Below, in pieces: positions 12,288-22,896 of a DNA stretch of 64,000 nt; the stretch's first letter is position 1, and each line of letters opens with the position of its first letter. The DNA is taken from positions 8,556,001 through 8,620,000 of the forward strand of contig OW051496.1 in assembly GCA_932521035.1 (NCBI GenBank), read 5' to 3'. A program made the translations under genes and the position numbers. The notes under the pieces are model-generated. The model was not told the DNA's origin. It did no database searches and was given only the letters and a program-made list of their open reading frames with translations. This stretch comes from Oscheius dolichura. Taxonomy: Eukaryota; Nematoda; Chromadorea; Rhabditida; Rhabditidae.

Positions 12288-13390
12288 GAAGGGAAGACGA
12301 TGGAGACGGCGGCCACCATCATCGAGAATTGATAGATGGGGCTCGTGCTCATGCCTTTCCACTTCTGAAAAGGTATATTTTGGTATACTGTAAATGTTTT
12401 CAGATATTCAGTATCTGTTCTTCTGTCCGGTCCAATCCACCTTCTCCTCCCAGTAGCCCACTTCAGTCCATCTGCCAGCCTCTCCTCTCTCTCTGTCAAA
12501 AAGTTGCGTATCTGTTGCCGGTGACCATTATAGCCGCCTAATTACCCGCGGCTGTCTCTCCCCCGAACAAAGACGTCTTCCCCCGTATCTCAACACATAA
12601 AACAAACTAGGGAGGATAAATCGCCCAATGGTCCGTCAAATGGACAACCGACACAAAGGGCCACCAGCCAGGGAGAGAGACTGTCCGGTTGAGGAGCGGT
12701 GACAGTCGGCAATGAGCCGGAAAATTACAACTAAACGCTATACCAAATACACAGTCAGTGTTAGGAGAAGAAGTGCCTCTCTTCCTGCTACCGTAACCCA
12801 AATTTCTTAGGAGCCAACAGGTAGTCCCAGTGGATATTAATCCTTAACAAAGTGACTACCGACTGGCGCAATGTCCTCCCTTATACGGCCTGTGTCCCAC
12901 GAGTCATATACGGCAATCTCAAGTACATGGTTGCGCCATAGCCATTGAGAGGCACCGAGATTGTCGGCACGGACAACTTCTAATTAGCTGGGGAAGGGCA
13001 TACACACGGAGACGAAGAGACCGTTTACCTAACAATTAATTAGGGAGAGTCGATCTGTTTTGGGGACTGTCAATATGAAAGAGGAGAGCCGACAGGGAGA
13101 TAAGGAGAGGGGGTGAGAATGAGACTGGCCTCCTGTAGGGGAGCCAATCTGGGGGGTATACATTAGATTTTTAGGATAAATGGGGGCATTTTAAAGGACT
13201 ACCTACTCAAAATAGGGGCTTTGCGCTTCAGAAAATAGCCGAATCCTCTCATATCTCCAGTATTTTTCCCGGGAAACCAAGACAACCGCACTACAGTACT
13301 CGAAGACGTATTCCAACAGTTTGAGGTCCAAAATCTCCCACCCTAGGCTAAAACGTTTCGCCCCTTCGTCCTCTGCCTTGTGCTCCTCTG

Positions 13391-13520
13391 GGCCATCCCG
13401 TCCCTTCGTCTCCCGTCGTCTGCCCTTCGCGGTCATCCCGTCCTCTCGTCCTCCACCTTCCGTCCTCCCTGGCCATCCCATCCTCTCGTCCTCCACCATC
13501 TGTCCTCCTTGGCCATCCTA
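13391..13520 (+). repeat. Minisatellite, 40-bp unit, three copies
   Basis: GGCCATCCCG / GGTCATCCCG / GGCCATCCCA / GGCCATCCTA recur at 13391, 13431, 13471 and 13511, exactly 40 bp apart. Each unit continues into a CGTCCTC-rich pyrimidine tract. Confidence 0.8.
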
Positions 13521-13952
13521 TTTCGACGGACTTCCAGGACCCAATCGAGACTCGGGCCTTCTTCGTCGGCTACAGATGCAGTACTCCGGACTTGCCTAGA
13601 CAGTCAGGACGCGCTCCCTTGATCCAGGAAATGTACTTCTGACCTTTCTCTCTATCTCCTGTCCAACCTCGAAACACCTTTTCCCCACTTTTTGACTCTT
13701 CCTCCCTTTCCCGCCCCCGTCTCCCATTGTATTCCCAAAAAAGGAACAACTTGTAATACGATAATAGCCGGGACGACGCGTGGTGGTTAACTGGCGATGG
13801 TCGCTTCTCTCTTTCTTGAAACTCAACAATGGATAATTGAGCATGGCCCGTCTCCTTTGTTGGTCGCCTTTCTTTCTTTCTTTCCCGGTCGGTGACTGTT
13901 TTGTGAGAGGGGGACCAAACTTTGATTTCAACTCTCTGCCAAGTGATAGCAC

Positions 13953-14042
13953 GCACCCGTACAGACTCGGCAAGATTATTTTTATTGATGAAATGAACGA
14001 GTCATCCTTCTAGGCTTTCTGCTGCCGAGACTCTACGGGTGC
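13953..14042. repeat. Palindromic MITE-like element, copy 8
   Basis: Left arm GCACCCGTACAGACTCGGCA, right arm TGCCGAGACTCTACGGGTGC, with a divergent loop. Confidence 0.85.
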
Positions 14043-14501
14043 GACGGAAGCAGTTCCCCGTAACCTTGAGTTCAAATCTCTTCGGGAGGATCCAATTAAC
14101 TTTACGGGCAGAGAGAGACAATTGGCCATGATCCTCCCCCCTCTGTCTCTTCTTCTTCGTGTTACATAACAGACCATTAGAGTGGCAACTTGTGAGAGGA
14201 AGGACATCGTCCCGTCGTCATCGTTCGTCGTCAACCGGAATTGTTCGTCGGGCGGCAATTTGAATAATTCGAACTGAAAGAGCTCATTTATGGTGACAAA
14301 GGTCGGTAAAACAAGGAAATCACATTGACTCTTCAAATGGAGGAGACGAATATGAAAATATGGGGACGAGTAGTTTTATACGAACGGGGGGAGACGGGTG
14401 ACTAGGGACGGTGGCAGTGGCCTCATCCACAAGGGGCTTCTAGCGGGAGATTCATGGGCCAGCATTTCCCTTCTAACTCGTCTAATCCCAAGCTGTGGCC
14501 C

Positions 14502-14508
14502 TATATAA
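14502..14508 (+). promoter_or_regulatory. TATA box of the 14559 gene
   Basis: TATATAA, 57 bp before the ATG, with no splice acceptor between. This suggests a conventional TATA promoter with a short leader. Confidence 0.6.
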
Positions 14509-14558
14509 GCTGGAGACGGCGGCCTCCAAGCCATTTCGCTCATCGTCCTCCGGAGAAG

Positions 14559-15263
14559 ATGGTCCCCCTGTCCAACAAAACCCGCCGTCCGCGAACAGTG
14601 AAGCTTGTGGACAAGCTGAGCGCGGTGTTCACCTGTGTGGACAACTTGATGGGCGCCGACTTGGAGAAGGACGGGAAGGAGACGCTGAGACGCGAGCTGG
14701 AGCAGTGGCAGGAGGAACAGGACGGCCTCGTGAAGGAACTGGCCGAGCTGCTGAAGAAACACCTGGTCGGCAAGGAGACGACAGTGGAGGAGGAGAAGGA
14801 GGAGACGGTCCAGTTGAAGACTCCGAAGGCCCGCCGTCGCAAGACGGTGCAGTTCGCCGCGAGCCACGACGAGACGCCGGTGATGCTCCACCGCCGCGCA
14901 TTTCTCAGTTGCCGTGCCACCCGCAGCGACCTGCCAAGGGCGATTCTCCGCCATAACCCCGTCCAGGACGAGATGCCGGCGCCATCGTCCTCGGCCAGCC
15001 ACCTCAACACGGCTTTCCTGAGTCCCCGTGCCTCCCAGAGCGACCCTGCCCAGACGATCCCCCGCCAGAATCCCGTCCTGGACGAGAGTGTCGTCTGTCT
15101 GGGCTTTTTCCAGCGGCCCGAAGTGATCACCCTCGACACCTCCGCCGAGACGACACCCGCCAAGCCGGTCGTCAGCTTCACCGACCTCGTCAAGTTCAGG
15201 CGCTCCGCGCCGATGGTTTTGTCTTCCCCGCAGTCGCCGTGGCCAGACGCCGCCGACGTGTAG
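14559..15263 (+). CDS. Intronless charged protein, unknown function
   Basis: Single uninterrupted frame of 234 residues with a TATA box upstream and AATAAA 26 bp after the stop. The ATG at 14559 is the first after the TATA box. Residues ~40-95 are a likely coiled coil (LRRELEQWQEEQDGLVKEL, LLKKHLVGKETTVEEEKEE), followed by a basic KARRRKTVQF patch. Two imperfect internal repeats follow: RAFLSCRATRSDLPRAILRH...NPVQDE and TAFLSPRASQSDPAQTIPRQNPVLDE (each limited to its conserved core). No known domain. High GC3 codon use. Compact, intronless and TATA-driven genes are frequent among worm male-germline genes, but a role here is speculative. Confidence 0.75.
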   Translation: MVPLSNKTRRPRTVKLVDKLSAVFTCVDNLMGADLEKDGKETLRRELEQWQEEQDGLVKELAELLKKHLVGKETTVEEEKEETVQLKTPKARRRKTVQFAASHDETPVMLHRRAFLSCRATRSDLPRAILRHNPVQDEMPAPSSSASHLNTAFLSPRASQSDPAQTIPRQNPVLDESVVCLGFFQRPEVITLDTSAETTPAKPVVSFTDLVKFRRSAPMVLSSPQSPWPDAADV

Positions 15264-15288
15264 ATCGTCAAAACCAGTAACGGTCCAG

Positions 15289-15294
15289 AATAAA
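15289..15294 (+). terminator. Polyadenylation signal of the 14559 gene
   Basis: AATAAA 26 bp downstream of the TAG stop codon. Confidence 0.75.
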
Positions 15295-15435
15295 CGTTGT
15301 TTCACAGTCGATGTGTCATTATTTCCCGTTCCAATCCTGTAATTAACACGGTAGAACAGTAATAATCTTGCCGGTAATTACCGTAAGACCTTCTCGCCAA
15401 AAAATATTTCATTTCTGCTTCTGCATCCGCCGCAA

Positions 15436-18400
15436 ATGGCCGATGGAATCCCAAATTCGCCGGAGCTGACGATTGTGAAGACGGTCATCCTACCGGCGTC
15501 GACTTCGACTCTCTCCGAAGTGGATCAAACCCAGAAGCTGGATGTCAAGACGGCTGCCCTCCCGCCGTCGGGAGATTTGGTGGAGGAGAAGACCCAAGAC
15601 GTCGAGATGAAACCCAACGAGACCGGAGCAGTCGATAGTCTGAAGGAGAAAGACGAGAAGAAGAAGGTCAGCGCGGGAGAAGACGGCAAGAAGGAGACGC
15701 CGCCGAAGAAGACGAAGGGGACCAAGAAGGAGAAGCAGTCGCCAAAAAAGAAGAACGAAGTACGGCACATAGAGACTATTTAATGGAACAGTTCTGTCAC
15801 TTATTAACTTGGCACACCGGTTGCTCCATTTCTTGGGCGAAGAACCGTTGGAATTTACATTTTCAACAATGAAAACGCGAATGTCAGTGGTCGGTTTCAA
15901 GTCACCAGGGAAGCAACCGGGTGGCCCGGGCCGGGAAATGGACATCCATTTTGGGATTGTTTGTTTTTGGACTTCTTTCTGGTCTAGAAATTAACATCGA
16001 GGACTGTTTGGAACTATTAAAATTGGCCAAAAAGGCCGTCGGGTGCCCGTCACCGCGCACAGGTGCCCGCTGGCTTGAAAATTGAGACCTACTGGCAGAT
16101 ATGTGTCTACAGTAGTCTATACACTTGGCAGAACTGCTTCGGAGATATATAGTAAATGAGATAGTCTTAATTGGAAATTTTCAGAAAGGAAGCGACAGGA
16201 ATGAGAAGGCCTCGCCCAAGAAGGAGAAGGTGAAGGAGAAGGAGGTTGGTACCATACCTGTCAGGGTCTCTTTCCGGGATCTATGAGGCTGTCTTACAGT
16301 AGAGTTGAAGCCAATTGGCAGGTCACAAAGCGGCAACCATTTGAGGCCCTTCTGGTCAGGCGCATGCTGGCTGGCCGCCTCTTACCCGCGTTTCAACAAT
16401 GAAAATGCCATTTTCTCACCATTCGAGCCATCATTTTGGAAAAGAATTAGATCATCTTGATCAGAAGAAAATGGGGATTTTTTTGTATCTAATATGGGTT
16501 TCTGATAGTTTCGTTAACGGATATTTATATCGCTTTTTAGGGGCAAGGAGGGAAGGGAAGCGACAAGAATGAGAAGGCCTCCCCCAAGAAGGAGAAGGAC
16601 AAGGAGAAGGAGAAGGAGAAGGAGAAGGATGGCTCTCCGAAGCAGAAGGAGGTTGCTTTGCTGTTTCCCGATTGACTTCAATTTCTTCAGTTCAAATTTC
16701 CAAAAGGCGGGAAAAAGGGCAAGGATAGCACCACAGTGGACGAGGAGTCGAAGGAGAAGGCGAAAGGTCGAAAGAAGCCAAATGCCCAGGTGCAGATGAG
16801 ACGACGCGCTTCGGCTGAGCGTGTCCCGGTACAGATGAGACGGCGAGCCTCGCTAGAACGCCTGGAGAAGAAAGACGCCCCGCCGAGTACATCCGTGTGC
16901 ATGCCGCAGTTCGCCTCGTCTGCCGAGGCCGTCCGCCCCCTGCTCCGGATGAAGCCGCCCGTCGACGCGACCCCCTCCAAGGAGAAGGTCAAGCCGTCTC
17001 TTCCGGGAAAGCCCTCGCCGGATAAGAAAGCCGACAGGAAGCCGGACAAGTCGCCCACCGCCGGTGTCCAACCGTCTCCGAGGAGGACAATGAGAAGGAT
17101 GAACAGTACGGGCAAGGCCGGCGCCAGTCAGGAGGATCCGCCGTCGCCGCCTCGGGGAAAGAAGGAGCCCCATGTGAGGAGGGCCCCCTCGAAGACGAAG
17201 ATGTTTTTGAATAAGATTCGGCCAGGCAGGTCGCGGCCCTCGTGGGGAGCCGGCCGGGCCGGAGCCAAGGCCACGAAGAAGAAAAGTGAGAGGAAGACGG
17301 GCCCCGTCATCCCGGCGAAGGAATTCTTCTATCCGGCCAAGGTTGCCGTCCGGGTGGATGACGACTGGGACCATTTGGACGTGGTCTTCTCCTACGGCAT
17401 GGTAGTCCGCTCCATTGGCAAGTCGTCGCCTCTCCTGGACTACCTCATCGTCGGCGACCAGGTAGCTGTTTTTCCCTTTAGAATTTTCTAGTTTCTAAAA
17501 TTTCAGCTGATTGGAATCGGTACTGCGACATCCGAAAACAATACGATCCCATTTGAACCAAAAAATGTCGAGGAGGCTCTCCGCCAGGCCAAAGGCGGTC
17601 AGGTAACGTTGACTGTCGTCCGCCCGGTGGGGATGACGCATTGTGCGCGGAAAGAGATTCCCAAAAGGAAAGAGGACTGCCTGTACTTTGTTGTTGGTTG
17701 GTTTTTTGTTGTTGAATTTAAAAGAAATATTCAGAGCTCGCTCATAATTTCAAAGCAGCTGATTTGAGTTTGGGATGCATGAATGGAAAGGCTATTGTCA
17801 GTAAGACCGAAGGCGCCGTGAGCAATGTGCTGATGAAGGACGATCGGATCTTGGAGTTTGACGGCCAGTCGACTGTCAAGGGCAACAGGCAGGAAGCACT
17901 GGATCAAATGGTCGAACAGGCTCAGACGCGTAGAACGTCTTCGAAAGAGCAACCGCTGACCTGCTTGGTCGAGAGAGCAGTGGAGCATCGTCTGGGCTCA
18001 GGATTCAACACATTCAACGCCGGCCTCGCAGCCTCTGTCACTGCAAAAAAACAGGTAAATAAAAATATACTGATCTCCAAAATTCACTATAGCCAACGTC
18101 CAATATGGGAGATGATGCCCGTGAGATTGGAGCCAGGGAGGCCTGCCGTATCCGGCACTGGAAGAATTTTGAAATAACTGTGCAGCCGATATTGTCTTCT
18201 ACGAGGAAAGTGGCAACTGAAAAGAATGAAGGAACAATTGAAGAAGGAGGAAAGAAAAAGAAGAAGGCAAAGAAGGGCAGCAAAAGGGAGAGCCAGAATA
18301 ATAGTCCAGAGCGAAGAACCAAATGTAGAAGTGTAACATGTGCTAAAAAAGAAAAAAAGGAAACCTCAACCACTCCTTCTGACGTAGAAGATGTGACAGC

Positions 18401-18464
18401 ATTGCAACGAGTAACTCCAGAAAGCGGCCTCGTCAAGTGGCGCAACTTTTTTGGCATCAACTGA
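15436..18464 (+). CDS. Lys-rich tandem PDZ-domain protein
   Basis: Seven exons (15436-15759, 16185-16244, 16541-16651, 16691-17461, 17507-17689, 17737-18054, 18093-18464) give 712 residues. Residues 1-165 are disordered and Lys/Glu/Pro-rich. Exons 2 and 3 encode the same module (KGSDRNEKASPKKEK and KGSDKNEKASPKKEK), an apparent exon duplication. A basic Pro/Ser/Arg-rich linker follows, then two PDZ-like folds. The first, around residues 375-460, has VVRSIGKSSPLLDYLIVGDQ and QVTLTVVRP; the second, around 490-550, has GKAIVSKTEGAVSN, LMKDDRILEFDG and LTCLVE. The C-terminus is again Lys/Glu-rich. Worms carry many such double-PDZ proteins of unknown function; peptide binding or scaffolding is expected. 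The exon 6 acceptor could be 17735 or 17737. It ends 108 bp from the convergent COA5 gene. Confidence 0.85.
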
Positions 18465-18572
18465 GAATTCTAACACCAATGAAAAATCATGATTGCGTTA
18501 CCTTGACTGAACTAATAAACTGTTTAGAAAATAAAAGGTTTATTCATGCTAAAGTTTATACTATTGAAATAA

Positions 18573-18896
18573 TTACGCGTCACCTTTTCTACCGCGGAAC
18601 CGAGATCGCATATCAACCATGGATTTTTTGCAATCTGTGAAGTTTTGTAGTAAGGAGAAGCATCTGTCAGGAACGGATCCATCGTGTGCGTCAATACATT
18701 CTTTGGCTGGTCTGTAAGAATAAAAACTTTAGAAAAGCTGGAAAAAAGATAACCTGGCTTGAACTTGAACACAATCAGACTGTTTTAGACATTTCTTCAA
18801 AGCTTGTCGGAGTCTATCACATGCTATTCCTGTAGAAGCCATCTCATTTATTTCTTCATCTTCGTATTTTACTTGTGCCGATTGTGGCAAAGCCAT
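18573..18896 (-). CDS. coa-5: Cytochrome c oxidase assembly factor COA5/PET191
   Basis: Mitochondrial intermembrane-space twin-cysteine protein needed for complex IV assembly. Minus-strand exons 18896-18754 and 18711-18573, with a 42-bp intron, give 93 residues. Family signatures in order: C..LR.AL, KKCLKQSDCVQ, the spaced Cys residues around PAKECID and DRCFSLLQNF, and the strongly conserved end DCKKSMVDMRSRFRGRKGD. The N-terminus is somewhat longer than in the human protein. The ATG is one base after a TTTCAG acceptor, a likely trans-splice site. Assignment rests on the RSRFRGRKG tail and cysteine pattern and is firm. Confidence 0.93.
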
Positions 18897-19089
18897 CCTG
18901 AAATGAAACAGTTTGAAAAATAAAAGAGAACAAGAAGATGCAAAATCAAGCCGGGAATGAAGCTCGAGTGTTCAATTATTCCACACGTACGAGTCTATTT
19001 GCTAACGCAACATCTACACTTGTACGTTGATTTCGCTTTTTTTGTTCGAAAATACATTCTTTTGTATTATATACTTATTTAGAAAAACA

Positions 19090-19870
19090 ATGGGCAGAAA
19101 ATCTTCATCGCGTTCGGATAGAAGATCCGAATCTCGGTCCCCAAGAAGGTAAGAATTTTAACGTTTGTAATAAGCACAATTTTAGAAACAAGGATAGCTC
19201 CCATTCACGTCATAAACACGAGGAAAAAAATGAGAGATCTAAAAAATACAACAATATAAAGGTTTGTTTGCTTCTTTTATTAAATGTATACTTTTTAGGG
19301 AATGGAAGAAGCTAAACGACGGATGAGAGAAGGCCTGGAGTCAGCTTCAAAAACAACGGCAGATGCCCCGTCTTGTGCACCTCGCCCTAGTATGCTTGTT
19401 CTTGGTATTCCTTCTTATAATTTAGCTGATGATCTCACTGCTACTGAACACGTCTCACGCGCTAGAGAAATTGAGCGAATAGAAGATGCTGGTTTTCATC
19501 AATCGCAATTCAAATCTTCATCAGGCACAGGGAAAGTATCAAGAGTAAGCATAAAAATTATCTCTGTATGCAAATTATAGAAACAACAGAGTAAAGCGGA
19601 CAAGTTAGATGCAGCACAAGAGCATCATGATAAAGCAATTTTCGGACCGGCATGGATGGATAAACAGATGAAGAGAAATGACACGATTCCTCTGCCAGAA
19701 GAAATAATGGCACCTACAAGAATGGGGCCACCCTTATTCAACGAAAGAGTATGCTTTTTATAGCACCTTAGACATATTTTTTGCAGTTTCTGGTAGATCA
19801 GCAGACACGACAAGCGTTTTGGCTCGCCACATGGAAACAACAACGCAGTGCATTGGGAATAAACAGCTGA
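19090..19870 (+). CDS. Small arginine/serine-rich protein
   Basis: Five exons (19090-19148, 19186-19261, 19299-19544, 19581-19748, 19787-19870) with 36-38 bp introns give 210 residues. The N-terminus is an RS segment (MGRKSSSRSDRRSESRSPRR) like those of splicing-related proteins. The middle has GIPSYNLADDL and a charged RAREIERIEDAGFHQSQF helix. The C-terminus has IFGPAWMDKQMK, PPLFNERFLVDQQTRQAFW and WKQQR. I do not recognise the exact family; nuclear RNA-processing is inferred from the RS region alone. Exon phases and coding bias are convincing. The last exon ends 325 bp from the convergent septin gene. Confidence 0.8.
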
Positions 19871-20194
19871 TTGTTTTTGTATATTCCTGGTATCATTTTT
19901 AAACGCTATTAAATTATTATCACTTGTAGAATATAAATACCTATCACAATCAAAGGCAAGTTTTCAGAAATACGCATCTTTATTGAGCAAAGACGGAAGA
20001 AAAATGCGAAATTCGGTTAATAATATGAATGTACAGAAAGCGACAAAATCAAATATGTGTAAAATGAGAATAATACACGTTATATGTTAATAACGGAAGA
20101 ACATATCAATTTTAACTAGATTAGGGGAAATAAACGCTGACGGAACTAGAATCGGCTCAATCAGCACTCCGACCGGACGCTCGACATGGTTGGC

Positions 20195-22293
20195 TCACTT
20201 CTTGAATTTCTTGGAGACCTTTATTGCAAGACGCGTTTTCTCATCAGTAGCAGTACGAATTTCGGCTTCAAGGCGATCGAGTTCGGCTTTTGTATCATCT
20301 TCAATCTTCCGAGCACGTGCACTTAGCTAAAAAATGAACATACTATAAATGAAAGGAAAAATATAAGATAAATTAAACTTACGGCCTCCTCTCGTTGTCT
20401 CAACTCTTCTTCTTTTTTATCTAACTTATTTTGAAATTCTTCTCTCATTAGGACTTCTCTGCGAGCCATCTCATCATTGTATTCCTTCTGCTTTCTGCCA
20501 AATGACTCGATCATTTTTGGTCCAAAATCATTATCTCCGCCCATACGCATTGCACGCAGCCTGTCTCGTCGATAATTTTCATAGAGTACTTTGTGAGTGC
20601 GCTCTCGCATAGAATCCACATTTGTACGTAAAAGGGCTTCCCGAAGTTTAACGAAGTCGCAGTGAGCTTCGTTTTCAACTAAATTTTATCAGTTATAAAA
20701 ACAAATGAAACAAACCTTCAACAACTCCCCAAGCATACTTTCGCACTCTTATCTTGACACCATTTTCCTTCGTGATGAAATCATTACTACCACAGACTGC
20801 AAAAGGCACGGTAGAATTCATTTCAGTATTACTCTGAGCAATCTAAAAACATAATGGAGCATAAATAAAAGGAAATACCGTTTCGTCGTCGGTCGGAAAC
20901 TGATAGATTTCAATTTTTTGGCTGCGCAGATCACTCATGATCTTAAAACATATTTATTGAAATACACATTAGTCAAACTAACCTTTTGTTTGATACGAAC
21001 GAGCTCATCTCGCGACGTCGTGTCAGCTTTAGCGATCACAGGAATCACATTGACGCGCTTAGAGAGCTCGCGCAGCGTTACCAAGTCGAGGGCCTTGAGC
21101 CTGAAACTAACCAATTAACTTGGTAAAAACAGTTTTAGATATGGGTAAGATTGAGCGGGCGGTCACAGACCGCACCCGCTAACAATGAATTGGGTTGTCA
21201 AGGTCAGTCAAATAAGATGCAGCGGGATACTCGACAGTAAAATGTAAATTTCAGATAGGCATCACAAATTTAGTGCATTTAACGTTTAGTCTTTTTTTCA
21301 AAGTGAATGTTTAGTTTAGGCCGAAAAGAATTACAGGCCAGACGGCGGCAAGATACAATGACCCGAAGGATCTGTCGGAAAGAAGGGCGAGATGGTCGCC
21401 TGATAGCGCTTGGATAAGCATCGGTTGTGCTAAAACGTACGACGGAAAACTTGTTGAATTAATAGTATTTCCTGATAACCACGGCAGTTATGTATAAACG
21501 ACAAACGAAATCAGTTACGCGAAAAAAGTTATACCCACGATTTACAAAAATTGTTCCAACCTTTTCTAACGACCTCACTAGTTGAAAAGAAATAACTAAC
21601 CCGTGTCCTGTTGGAGATATGAAGTAAAGGCAAGCATGTATACGATGATCGTCAAAAAATTTTAGTTGACGTCTTATCTGAACTACATTTTTCTATGACA
21701 TTTTGTAAGTGTACCTTCAGTTCCTCTTGTAAATACCGTTCAAATTGATCATCCAAATATTTAGCTATGACCCTTGCGCTGTTATCTTTGTCTAGTTGAT
21801 CTCCAAAGCCGGCTGTTTCCACAAGACGCAGTTTTACTCTTGTTCCGCCTTCAGCTACTTCTAAACAGGTAACAATTGAAAATATATTAGCATCTTCTGA
21901 CCATAGGACTTGGTTCTAAGTTCTACCGTCTTCAGTTCGTGAGTGCATGGTTCAAAATCGAGTTTCATATTGAACAGAGATTCTATAAGGGTAGTCTTCC
22001 CTGTTCCTGTTTCTCCAACACACATTAGATTAAATTGAAAGCTAGAATAGATCATTATTTTGCATTATCAAGACGATATAATGCCTAGTAATTGACTACT
22101 TACCCTGTCTCCACGCTTTTTTTAACTAATTGTAAAGGCAGCGAGTCAAAACCAACATGGCCATTTAATTCTACTGTGCGTCCTGTCTCTCGTTTAGGTT
22201 GATTGGGTGGCGCTGGAGGCGGCGCCTAAAATTGAAAAATACTTCGAATATAAAATCACATACAGCCATTGGTTTACGAGTATCCTCCACCAT
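20195..22293 (-). CDS. Septin GTPase, SEPT6/8/11-type (possibly unc-61)
   Basis: Filament-forming GTPase of cytokinesis and cell cortex. Ten minus-strand exons (22293-22264, 22225-22104, 22041-21902, 21860-21715, 21677-21601, 21100-20983, 20941-20879, 20842-20716, 20678-20383, 20326-20195) give 416 residues. G1 loop GETGTGKTT near residue 60; G3 region ETAGFGDQ; YLQEELK and FISPTGHG; G4 VIAKADT; septin-unique element WGVVEVENEAHCDFVKLRE; C-terminal coiled coil (EEFQNKLDKKEEELRQREE) ending KVSKKFKK. Similarity is best to the SEPT6 group, to which worm UNC-61 is usually related; the exact orthologue is inference. A leader follows a CTTTTCAG acceptor. Intron 5 (21600-21101, 500 bp) is ten times longer than the others and contains a plus-strand gene. 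Confidence 0.93.
21185..21497 (+). CDS. Small nested gene inside a septin intron, unknown
   Basis: Three exons (21185-21202, 21255-21288, 21337-21497) give 70 residues on the strand opposite the septin, wholly inside its 500-bp intron. The splice signals are good (AAG|gtcagt, aatttcag, A|gtcttt, attacag) and the phases agree. A CAGTTTTAG acceptor lies 45 bp upstream of the ATG. The first 18 residues are hydrophobic (VVKIGITNLVHLTF) and could be a signal anchor or a mitochondrial presequence. The rest is coding-like: YNDPKDLSERRARWSPDSAW, then KTYDGKLVELIVFPDNHG. I do not recognise the family. The last exon is the best-supported part; the first exon is short and could be wrong. Confidence 0.6.
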
Positions 22294-22518
22294 TCCTTGG
22301 TTACTGGTTTTAAAGCACCTGAAAAGGAAATAAATTTGGATCAAGGAGAGATTAAACTTGAAAACAGGGGAATATAGACTCATCCAGATGGTAACACGGC
22401 AGAAAATGAATGCGAAATGGGCGCGCAGCTGTGAACGAACAAAGAGATTGAAAGAAAAACTAGGAGAACAGATGCTATTACAGACACCCAACAAAATAGA
22501 CTATTTGAATTAAAATGT

Positions 22519-22812
22519 TCAGCTCTTTTTTTCCCGTACTGTTTCTAATGGCATTTTGACGCAGGTGAAGACGAAAATCGATATGTTCGAACGCATAGAG
22601 CCGCACATCAATAAACAAGGAGCACATTCTTGATCAAGAAGCGACTCAACTAAAGCTAAAAACCGAAGGAGAAGCACAAAAAGTGAATAATCCCCCTGGT
22701 GAAATTTGAACGCAATTTCTTGGCGCTTTTCAGATTTTAGCAGCGGGGCGCATTTCTCGAAAAAATTCCGGAAGAATTTCTGGATCTCTTGTTCCTCTTT
22801 CAGTTCAGCCAT
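22519..22812 (-). CDS. Small protein, unknown function
   Basis: Single frame of 97 residues from the ATG after a GTTAG acceptor. The N-terminal half is charged (MAELKEEQEIQKFFRNFFEK, LLKSEKRQEIAFKFHQ); the C-terminal half is hydrophobic with five Cys (LLLRFLALVESLL, ECAPCLLMCGSM) and ends in EKKS. A further intron is possible. Family not recognised. It lies 226 bp upstream of the septin start on the same strand, a spacing compatible with a worm operon, and diverges from the FUN14 gene with 84 bp between start codons. Confidence 0.55.
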   Translation of the reverse strand: MAELKEEQEIQKFFRNFFEKCAPLLKSEKRQEIAFKFHQGDYSLFVLLLRFLALVESLLDQECAPCLLMCGSMRSNISIFVFTCVKMPLETVREKKS

Positions 22813-22896
22813 CCTCTTACTCAATTCTTTTCTAACAAAATACAGCTTCAGTTTTTTTCTCATCTCACTATTTTTATGAAAAGACTATCTGTTTAG

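Larger units (their letters stand above)
6656..14500. other. Long gene-poor region downstream of Sox
   Basis: Apart from the listed repeats I find no exon chain with good splice sites and coding bias. The ORFs present are short or low-complexity. The stretch is moderately GC-rich, with pyrimidine tracts and GA runs (for example GAGAGAGAGA near 7690). It may hold cis-regulatory DNA for the isolated Sox gene, which is inference from position only. Confidence 0.45.

Noticed and set aside
14629-15305. Antisense frames opposite the 14559 gene
   Set aside because: High GC3 coding sequence keeps opposite frames open; TATA box and polyadenylation signal support the plus strand.
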